A DNA stretch of 64,000 nt. Source: Nymphalis io. Lineage: Eukaryota > Arthropoda > Insecta > Lepidoptera > Nymphalidae. Of this stretch, positions 11,412 through 23,400 are shown piece by piece (within the stretch, counting starts at the first letter, position 1; every line of letters starts with the position of its first letter). The notes beneath the pieces are model-generated. The model had not been told where the DNA came from, did no database searches, and was given only the letters and a program-made list of their open reading frames with translations. Where the stretch lies: the NCBI RefSeq assembly GCF_905147045.1, contig NC_065905.1:5332001-5396000 (forward strand), written 5' to 3'. Made by a program: the position numbers and the translations under genes.

Positions 11412-14400
11412 TTAAACATTGGTTATGTAACCTTCATTTATAAGATAAGTTTCACAGAGATTTGTGTTCTCGAATTCCTTGAGAATATCTTTATCAAGAT
11501 GACGATTGATGATTGCAGCGCATTGTGGATCCTTCGTAAGGTATGAAAATGGAACATTTAAATCATATTCAATTACTGGATTCTTAGAATAGCATTGCAA
11601 AGATGAATCTGTTTCATGATCATCAGGTGATTTGGAACGCATTGATACCAGTTGAGACTGAATGGCTCGCGATTCAGCGCTGGAGCTACGCAACTGAGCC
11701 ACTCGTGAATATGTCGTTTCAATTAGCTCACGAGTAAATTGATTTGAATAACCAACTCGACCTCGAAGGTTTTGCACGCAACACTCAACTCTTTCTTGCC
11801 ACGTCATAGAATTACTTAATACACAATCCAATTCTTTCGTATCGGCGCCAGTCATCAAAATAAAAATGTGCTTAATTACAGCAACTTGTAATGCTACATC
11901 AGTATCATACTCCTGTAGTTTATTATTGATTGTTTTGCAAATTTCATTTGGCGATCCTCCGATGCAGAAGACTGTACCAGTCCATCCTGAAAGTTAATTT
12001 ATTAGAATATATTTTTACGAGTGTTTACAGATGCCGTAAATTAAAAGTACAAATTCTAAAATAAATATTTTTATTAACCTTTCTCTTCTAGTATAGCTGC
12101 CATTTTCAAGGCTATAAATACACCATATTCGTAGCCTAGCAGATAAAATCTTTTATGTAACTCCATCGCTTTTTTAGGCATTATCTAGAAAAAATGTGAT
12201 TTTTTTGTTAATATTTGTTTTAAAAATGAAGACCAAAACATGTCCTAAGTTTTAACGAACCTCAACCAATCTTTCGGCTGTTTCACAGATACTCTCAGAT
12301 TTTTCTAAGCCTGGCTGTAACAATAGAACTGGAAGCTTAAGTCGCTCACAGATTTTTTGGAACCGTTTATAATGTCCCTCGATCCCAGGCACTACACAGA
12401 GATATGTCTGACTCAACTCAAATTCTTGAGAATTCTGAAATTAAAAGATATAGTTAAGGAAAATTAACCAAAAAAACATTTCTTAAAGATTTAACAATAT
12501 CTCAATGAACTACGATTATATGCACATAGACAATATATCGACGACTAATACGAAGTTGTCGTTGGCTAAGCTTTAATAGCTTGATGGCTGCCTAAAGATG
12601 TGAAAGGTGAACTCCTTATATAATATTTTGTCGGCCTCCAGTAACTCTCCTGACACAAACTCTTGGAAGGAATTTTTGAAAAGGGACGTTCTTAGCATTC
12701 TTTGAAAAAAACATCGTACCATTGCCGCATTTCTAGTAAGTGATGGCATAAATATCATTTTATTTGTAGCTTGAAGTTCATCTTTATCCACATAAGAGAA
12801 AAACGTCCACATTCCTTGCGTTTCTTCGTAATGTGTCTTTGATAAAACGCCTTTTTCTATCTCGATTAATCTAAAAAATGATTTATTATTATCGTTAGCT
12901 CAAATTCGAAAACAGTTCGCGATTGTTGTTAATATATTACTTGTATTACATATGTATATTTTTTCATTTCATTAACTCTTAATAAGATTGTCTGTTATCA
13001 TTAATAATAAAATCTACATCAGGTACTAATAATACTTCAGATAATTAATAAGAAAATGTTTTTAAATCATTACAAGTCACTCCAATAATTTGGAAACTAT
13101 GATTTCGACGCTGATTATTCGACTACTATGCTATAATTTTATTTTCTTTCTAAGATTTAAGTTTTGTTCTCAAACATTGTTTGTAATTTTATAGTTGTCA
13201 ACTCATTGTGTACAAACTCCGCTTCTCAAGCACGTCACTTCTAACACTATGACACAATGAAATCAATGCTTTCAGACGAACACTTTAATTTTGCTTAAAT
13301 AATACAAAAACAATAATGTATTCTATGTAATTTAAATATAAAAAACTATAGCGCCATTTCACATGCTACTAACGCCATCTATTATCACGTAACAAAAATC
13401 TATTAACATATGATAATACTTTTTACACCTAACACTATAAGCACCTCGACACATTGATATTATTATTGACACATTGATAGATGATCACATAATATCATCA
13501 CACGCCTTCCGTACTCCAATTCTTGCTTAGATATTATTAAGTATGAAGGTATTTACTTACTCCCGAACAGTTAGATTCAAAATATTATCGCGAGAGCGAG
13601 ATATATTGTAATAATCACATAAACAAGCTTGTATAGAATCCAACGATGATACGTCTATACCCAAATCTTTTAATGTCATAGAAAGATTTATATCGCTTAG
13701 ATTAATATTTTTGCCGTTATTAAGATCTGAAAAAGAATGTTCATGTCAGCTACTTATTTTCTTGTATTCAAATTACAATATTTGTCTACACCAATTTTAT
13801 TGATATCTTATTTATTAACATATTATCTTAACATAGTTGTTGGAAACGCATTTCAAAAAAAAAAAAATTTTAATTATTTTACTTAATTCATATGAGTAGG
13901 TAGACTGATAATCGGGCCACCTGGTGCCACATTATCGCCATATCATCGCCAATATATATTGGCACTTCAAATTGTCAAAACTCTACAAACTTTGAAAATG
14001 AAGATGGTATGTCAATTGTACTTGTAGTTACACTGGCTCACTCATCGCTTAAACCGAAACACAACAATAGTAAGAAAGTATTGCTGTTAGGCAGTAGAAT
14101 ATGTGATAAGTTGTACAAACCCAGCAAGGCATAAAACCCTACTAAGTAATGACGTACATTTATAATTTCGAGTATGGACAAATAAATAATTAATATTATT
14201 ATTTACATATAGCATATATTTGATTATTCTAGAATTAAAATATATAAATTACCGGATATAGAGAATATACGTTCCAAGATCGATATTTTTATATCTGACC
14301 ATTTAAGAGCAACCCCAGATATTTGAGGAGTGGTTAATGTGAACTCCAGAGCATCAATCGCATTTTGTACTGAGATTAGACCCTTGTGTCCAGTGCGTAA

Positions 14401-17400
14401 AGGATCATTGATCTGTAAACAAAGTTGTGCTTATATTTTTAAGGATAAGAATTTTTTCTTTAACTAAATTACAGTCGCAATGAACTTATAAACATATAGC
14501 TTTAGTTTCATAAGATTATATTCTAACAAAATAATACAATAATAATAATCATATCGATGTGAGATTCAATAGATACTCCTTGATTTTTGGAACGAAGTTC
14601 TTTTACGCGGCTTACAGTAGTGAAATGGCAGAAAATGTCGCATAACGAAATTGCGTTATGTCTCTTTCTCTTTATTACCGTTTCTTTCTATTTTATACGG
14701 CTGATGTGTAAACAAAAGTAAAATTAGTTAAAAAATAATAAAAGCATATATTCAAACTTAAAAAAATACACAAAATAAGAAGAAGTCAATGATAAATGTA
14801 TAATGTTTTTGAAGTTTTATAAAATTCAATAATTTCGTTTTATTTCTGGCGGCAATAATTGGTACTACGATGTAATGGCACGATCTTTCTTAATAACCAC
14901 TTATCGTATGTGATAGATGGCGTTCCCTTTTTTTCATGTATAACTAGCAAAATTCATTAATATAAAATATACATGTAAAGTAAATCTAAAGTTCCAAGAG
15001 ACTAAATAAATAAACGAGAAACTAAAACAGCTTGCCTCTTTTTCATGTAGGTCAATATTATATTATAATATAAAATATTAATGCTTACTTAGATTAATGC
15101 AAATATTTGACATTTTAAAGAAAATATCTGTTTACATTTTTTCATGCATTTTTTTTGGTGTTTGATTTTCAGTGTTTCGAATATCATATATTGATCTCTA
15201 TGTTCCAAATTATCATTTAAATGATTTTATTTTATAAATGACTAAAATACGAAATATATATTCCATTGAACTATTGGAAAATATTAGATTATTATTTATA
15301 AAGCTATTATTATTTCATTTATAGTAGACCCTGTTTTGATTATTTGAAACTTTTAAACACATTTTTGATGTTTTATTTATTGTTAAAATATTTAATTTAC
15401 TGTGACAATATTCAAAATAAAATTCGTTAGAATTTATTTCATTATTTTGAATCAAATTTAATTATTTACACAATAAATAAAACATTATTCTATTTGAATT
15501 CTGTTAGCAACGCCTCCTGTGAAAAGAGTTAAAATAATGTTTGCTTATATTGATTGTTATATTACGGTTCTGTGTAATTGTGAAAAAATAAATTTAGTGA
15601 GTTGTGTTTTTTATATATAACTTATTTTCTTAAAAATGTGAAATGAATTTTATAAATTTAAATATTTTTTTAAACTTTGATTGGTGAGAGTTGAATAAAG
15701 GATGTGGAGGCGCTTTTTGGTGTAAAAAATACAGCAATATAATTAATTAAAATCTACATTTTTAAACACGTTTTGTGTCGAAAACATATCGCAAAGAACT
15801 TCGTCCCCCGACCACACAAATTATTATATTATATATTAAGCATATTTTTTGTTTTTTTTTTTTTTTTTTAAATTAAATAGTATAATTTAGCATCAAACAT
15901 TCAGATATATTTTTATTCGTCCTTAGTGCAATTATAGTACAGTCTAAAACTTACGCCTTTTAGTTTTGGTAAGTTGATAATAGTCGGTATTTCATGACGT
16001 TGAAATTCGAAATTACATCTTTTTTCTTCATTTTTGCTATCAACTCTTATAATTGTAGAATACCTAAACATAAATTATTATTATGATATTTTGTGAACCT
16101 CAGTCACTTACGAATTACATTAGTAATCAGAAAACTGACCCAGAGCTGGTTGGGACCAAAAGGTATCTTTGATGATTAAACAGCAAATAATATCGTAAAA
16201 TACTTTAAATGGAAAATTAAATGTTATATTTTCTAGATGTTTATCACAATATAATTTTATCATAATATGTTCTTACAGTAAATATGTTCACATTACTTTT
16301 AGGAATTTGAAAAACGGGTAGCGCACACACGCGGAGAAATTGCACTTACATATTTTTTTACCTTCTGTGGGAAAAGCCGTTACGGTTAGTGCCAGTAATA
16401 ACAAGTTGAAGAATCGTTGAAGTAATAATAAAAACATATTTAATAATTTAAAATCCATGACTCACTTTAAATAGGGATTAAATTTCTGTTTCATCAATGT
16501 TAATTGTTTCAGTACATTCTCCATTTTAATGGCGTAATTGTCGTCAATGGCGATTAAATATACTCCTTCAATGGGTCCAAAGATACTAATCTTATCAAGC
16601 AATACACGAGCATTATCTGAATTTAAAACATCTTCGTAGTATATATTTACATTTACGCCTATCTTTTCCCAAGACCTAAAAAGTTTATAAATAATGTAAA
16701 ATTAAAGAATAACATTAGTATTATCAAGAGCCAAAAATTACATCCAGTCAATTAATACCTTGTTTTAAATTCTAGTATATTCGAAGGGTTCTTCCACTGT
16801 AAAAATAGTTTCTTTGCTCCACGGCTTATAAGTCTCTCAATAAGATGTATTCCAAAAATGTCATCATCAGACACCACCAAATGATTAAATTCAGATGAAC
16901 ATTTTAGTCTAAAATATAATGGAAAGTATAAAACACAAAAAAACTAACAGAAAACCAATAGAAAATGGATTTACCAATACCTGGTTTGTACAATTGGTGA
17001 TATTTGTTTGAGATCTAGCAAGACTCGTCCACGATGACGATTACCAGCTATAAGACGAAGGGCTTCGGGTGCGTCGTGTGCTCCATATGTAATGCGGGAT
17101 AGAGGCCGTACATAACCTCGCGCTATACCCTCACTAACAAGAAGTTGCAAACGCTAAAACATTTACAAGTATCTTTATCATCATGCTCATTTTAATCGAT
17201 ATAGTTACACATAGGCGTTCATTAAATTGCTTAACAGATACCTTTAGAATTTCTATATTTTCTGATGAAAATATTGAAGTTATATCGACAGTAGTAAAAC
17301 CTCTACTGAAGAACATGAAGGCCATTCCTAGGTTATAATCTTCTTGATCTTGTAGTATTGTTGTATCAATAGTGATTCCAGACGATCCACAGCATTTTAA

Positions 17401-20400
17401 AGTGGTCTGAAATGTATTTACTTAAATACCTTTAAATACTTTAAAAAATATTATTATTAGTAAAAAGGTCATCCATTAAATTGAAATTCTCGAAACATTA
17501 GTAAATTTTCGAAAAACAAAAAGTTTTTATTACCCTTTTCAAATTATACACAATAATTTTTATTCGTATAAAATATTAATATATAAATCTTACACTTCTT
17601 AGTTCTCCTTTAACATTAGATATTACGATATCACAGCCCTTTCCCTTTGTAATATTGAGCACCATATCACTGAAGCTATCATTACGTGAATTTCCAATAT
17701 GATCATCTGAAATTAGCATTATATAAAATGGGTAAATATAAGATTGAAACATTACATTACAAGTAAGTAACATTTTCATAAATATTATGCTCACCTTTGA
17801 GTTCGGGAAATAATTTCCGAAGAAAAGATTTTTTGCTCATACTACTGACAGTAGTGAAAACTTCGCAGTCGTGCGCCAAAGCAATAGATATTACTGCTTG
17901 TCCTAAAGCCCCAGTTCCACCATGGACAAGAATGCGCATACCAGAATATAAATGACTCTTTATGCACTGTGATAAATAAATGATGTCTTAATACACTGAT
18001 CTGGATTTTATATAAAACTCTAGTTATAATTACAAAATGACGTACCAAACAATATAATGCCAGGCAATATGCCAAAGGCACAGTAGCTGCGTCTTCCAAG
18101 TTCCAGTAATCTGGCACTGGCCACATCATATTCGGATGAACTTGAATTTTAGTACTAACAGCCCCATTCTCCACTAAGCCCATTACTCGAGAACCAGTTC
18201 TGAAATTAGTAGATTCGTTATTTTCTTATTTTTATTGTTAAGTACATGCTTTTAAATTTAAATTACCTCTCAACAATTCCACTAAATTCCATTCCACAGA
18301 CATTTTGATTTTCATGTTTTGTAGATTTAATAATACCAGCAATTTTCTTTGCGTCTACAATACTTAAGCCGGCATAATGAACCTGAAAGCAATTTCTTTT
18401 TTGTTTTACAATTCGTTAAGCTCAATATTAATAGTGCCAAATACAAACACTTACCATGACTTTGATACCCGAGCCAGTAGGTTCTGAAACCTCTACCCAT
18501 TTTAGGGAGTTTACGTCACTTGTATATTCTAAACTCATTCTTCCTTCAACGGTTGAAGTTTGAGGGATCGGTAGACAATATTCTCCGCCCATGACATCCT
18601 GAAATTGCATGATAAATATAAATCGAATTTAAGTTACATCGTTTCAATAATGTGTAATTTTATAATCATACTTACATCAACTACAATACCAAAGGCAAGG
18701 TCAGGACTACATAGACGTCCAGTCTCGAATTGATTTGACGTTTTATTAATCATTATTACAGAAATGTTTTTATTTGTCGTTTTCCTATAATCTTTCACAA
18801 TATTTTTTAACATTGGTAATGGAGGGTAACATGACAATACAATCAAACTTTGTTTATCAGAGACACTGGTAATAGTAGAGAAAAGCATTGGTAGATCTGA
18901 TTGCGAATTCACTGAAATTGTACTTATTTCTCGAGCATCTGTAGATGGTCTCCAACGTACAAGTTCTAAACGATTGTTTCCTGTGCTGTGAGCACAAACA
19001 ACACGGTAAAGCAAAGATGGTCGTGGAATTGAATGTAAATTAGCGTTATCTTCTTTATTTATTATAAATGTATTCATATTGAGCATGCTATAAAGAGATC
19101 GGCACAGCTGTAAATAAAAAAAAAACAAAGATTAGATCCGCAAGACAATTCATTTTATTCATTCACATTTGATACCATTAGTTAAATATTGTCTTATTTA
19201 AATGCAAGGTTAATCAAAGCCACAATAAAAAAAAATGTATAAAACAAATCATTATACTCACATCGTTATCGATAGACAAGTTTTCTACATAGACAAGATC
19301 AACATTTTGTAAGGATGTATCGCTTAGAATTTTATTTCTGCTAACAATTCGAAATTTAATTTTTTTTTCAACAAATTTCCGAACGACTGCACTGAATCTT
19401 GAACTTGTCACGTCTTCTTTATAGGTGTTATTAATCTTTGTTATATTTATTAAATCTTTATTTGTATTATCAGCTGCCTCTTGAAGATAAATATCAAGCA
19501 ACGTAGCCTCCTATAAAATAACCGTAGTTATATCAGGTTTGTCACTAAATACTTTATAATTGACCAATTTTTTTACACCAAAGAATATTTGACGTACATC
19601 AATAGCGGTAGTAGAAAAATGTGGTATAAATTTCAAAGTATCCATCGTTTCAGTGACGCCATTTGTTTTTGGTAAGTTTTGAAGTTGAACATTTTGCAAA
19701 AATACTCCTCCACACCTACAAAAAGTATTATTATTATTATTAACATGTCACAGCTTATTTTGCTAATATTATTTAAATAAAAAATTACTAATTTTAATGC
19801 CTTAAATCGTTTCTTTAGGAACGTATTACTACCTCACATATATCGAAAATAAAAATCAAATTGATTTATATTACCTTGTCGAATTGTTCAGTTTGTCGAG
19901 ATGTGCAGTCATAAGTGTTGAACCACTTTCCATTGCACCATTGTTACTAATGTGACCGTCGACATTAATTTCAATATTTTTAATAAACTTAATTTGAGAT
20001 GTAGTATTATGTGATTGTCTTAAAAAATTTAGTTGTAGCAAGCCGTCAATGAAAGTGTCCCAACTATCTCGCCATAATATCTTCGCCTTTGTAATCGACG
20101 CATTTGCACAATGAATACTTCGGAAATCACCACTATGAGAAAAAAATATCGTTTTTAATTTATAGAAAAAAATAGCGAATAATAATTCATTTAATACACG
20201 GGATACTGACAAGTAATTGTAATCCCTTATGTAGAGTAAATTATAAATATCTTCAGCATTAAGACTCGGTTCATTTTCAGTTGAGGCGTTATCGTTCAGC
20301 TTTGATTGACATTGATTTATATTATACTCTTTAATGAAACCACTGATGACCTCAGTTTTACCGTCCATAACCTTTAAGAAATGTGAATTTTATAGATACT

Positions 20401-23400
20401 TCTTATGGCGTATATTTATTTGAACTAATTTTAAGCAAAATATAACTTTTATACCAACTTCGTCGATACGTATGCTAAAAATAAGACACACAAATTTATT
20501 TCATTTTTAAATTAAAGTTCTAAGTGATAATATAATACCTCAAATTTTCCACTGCCTCTGTGTAACATAACATTCAACTGAATTAGGCGTTCATCGCTCA
20601 ATATTGGCTGCGAATGGAATCTTACGTCTTTAAACTGTACTGATATTTTTTTCCTTTGCAGCCCTAAAGACATCACCAATGTATCCCACACCGCCACGAG
20701 AGCACTTGCAAATGGATAAACATTCTTTTCTATAAAAAAACCAGATTTATGACACATATTACATCTATTATAATATATCGTATTCTCAAGATCAAAAGCT
20801 CTACCTCTGATCACATGACCTCTTAAGTAACTATGTTCATCGTCGTGCACAGAGATAACAAAATTGCAAGAAGCTGACACTCTCTTATCGGCGGCCACGT
20901 ACAATGGTATTTTCCTAAAAACAAATATTTAACAATACAATCAAACAAAAATACTAAACGTTCATCAAATCTTAACTTTCAAAGCATTTCAATTTCTAGA
21001 AATTTCAAAAATAACTGGACAAAGTATCAAGTCAATGTAGTAGTCAATGTAGTAGTCAACGTAGTAGTCAATGAGATAAACAATGAGAGAACGCATTAAA
21101 TATCTGTAAATCGTTTGTTTAAGTGGCTTACCAATTTTCATCATGCACCCAGTCCACTAAATGTGAGAGCATCGGTGTACCGGTCGAAACGGGAAAATCA
21201 ATTTTTGGATAAAGCGTTTTTATAACAGGATTAAATCCTACCATATACAGTCTGAAAAGAAAAAAAAAATGTTTTTTATTCATAGTATAAAATCACATAA
21301 TTTTTTCATAAAAACTATATTTTTATTTTACCGATTTATCTAACTTCGTTTAATACAAAAATTTCCATCGATATACTTACTCGCCGATGGCTTTCAACAA
21401 ATAGTTGATATTTTCTGAATTTCCACGTTGTGTCAATGATAAGTTCAGGCATGTTACTGGCAAAGATCGTTTAAGAATAGCCTGTAACAGACCATGAGGT
21501 GCTATTTCTACAAGCACAGCATTGGGAGGAATCAGCTTCAACGCCTCCTCAAAAAGCACAGGTCTCTGAGGAAAGTAATAATTATTATGTTATAAAATAT
21601 GTAATATTATTTATGCTACAGTTATGCTACACTTATGCTACAGTTTAGGTAAAGGTAGACTTCTTATCTATTTACTTTTGTAGCTAGTATATTTATCAAA
21701 ATTACATTATTCATTCATTACCATAAAAACCAGAGAGAAAACATATGAACTGAAAACATGTTCAGTTCCTATGATCTTTTGTTAAGTAGACTTATGATCT
21801 TTTGAAATAACTGTATTTGTGTATTTTACAACACTACATGTACACTTTTATCAGGTCTCAACAACGCACAGGTCGTCGTCCTTAAAGTACATAACACTAA
21901 GCCTTATAAATGACAAAGGATTTAATAATAAAAATGTAATTACTAGTAAATTGTTTGTATGATATTCCGCAGAAGAGTACATCGCAGAGGGTTCATTCCA
22001 TTGATCTTGTGGTACCGATGTAGAAATCCACCGCTCAGAACGAAGCTTTGGTTCTTTAATAACCTTATTTAAATGTTCCAATAAACCAGGTCCTAAAAAT
22101 GTAAGATAAAATTACGATAAAATCGTTTATCGTATCGTATTACATATAACCTTAGTAAATCATCTTTTATAATCAATTAATGTTTATTTGACTATAAACC
22201 TTTATAATGCATGGATGATACTATATTATGTTTGTTTGTGAGACAAAAATATTAATAGAAAAAATCTTAACAATTCAAAAGAAACGCTATATTGCACAAT
22301 ATAATTAGAATATCACTCAATGTAGTTAAATTAGTACATAAAATGTCCACATTTCGATTTAACTTGTAAGCATTTATATTGACATTAAACAAGACGATTT
22401 TGTTTACTGAAATGGTACTATACCTGCTTCAGCTATATATCTTGAATGATAAGCAATGTTAGAGCAAGCTACTTCCTTAGCGAATATTTTCTTAGAAGTC
22501 AATTCCGATATGAATGTCTTCATAATATCACTTGGTCCAGAAATAGTGCATGACGTAGAACTATTATGGCAAGCTACCTCAATTTCAGGAGGAAGCATTT
22601 TAAGTATCTAAAATATAATTTATATAAAATGTTATTGTTCATAAGTTGTGTTTATATATAGAAATGTCTCGTTGGTCAAGTGGCTATAAGGACGCAGATC
22701 CAGACGTCCTAGAGTATAACCACGGGTTAAGCTAAGTAAAGTTAGTGGGTCTTATATCGAGAAACTCTCAGAAGCATGAACTTCCGCCTTTTAGAGAGGA
22801 CGTAAATCCATCGGTCTTCTCTTTCCTTTCTCTTGGACAGTTTCCGGTTGTATCAGCTTTGTCATCGGGTTATGAGAATGAGGGGATAGAGCATATTATA
22901 TATATGTGCACAATGTGACAATACATAAGAATATATGTTGAGCTATGTTTAGATAAAAAATACATATATAATTTACTAAAAGCCCAGTTTGTAGGGTACC
23001 TTTTGAGGCAGATAACGTAGGGACAATATTAAAAGTAATCATTTATTATTTTAATCCTTACAAGTAAAAAAAATGGAATAAAATTATATAATACAAGCCT
23101 CTTGGTGGCCTTTGCCTACAGCGGCCATAGATCCAACAATGAATGGAGTCTGAATAGAAACGAGACCTCGGCTGTACGCAACCATAATCATTTCCTCCGC
23201 TGTAAAACAACCATCTGCGTATGCACATCCCAATTCTCCTACACTGTGACCTGCAAAATTGATACTCGCAAGTTTACTTTATAATTTTTATTTAAGAGTG
23301 AATATAGAGATATTATATCAAAGCCATACTCTTGTTTATTTAAACTACTTATTGAGATCAGAAGAAGCCTTTGTCTAGCAATTGGACATTTACAAGCTGT

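Noticed and set aside
19598..19699. Long exon reading through to a stop at 19511
   Set aside because: The GTACGT donor after codon GAT at 19598 ends the exon at the same phase-0 place as copy 1. The read-through sequence has no counterpart.
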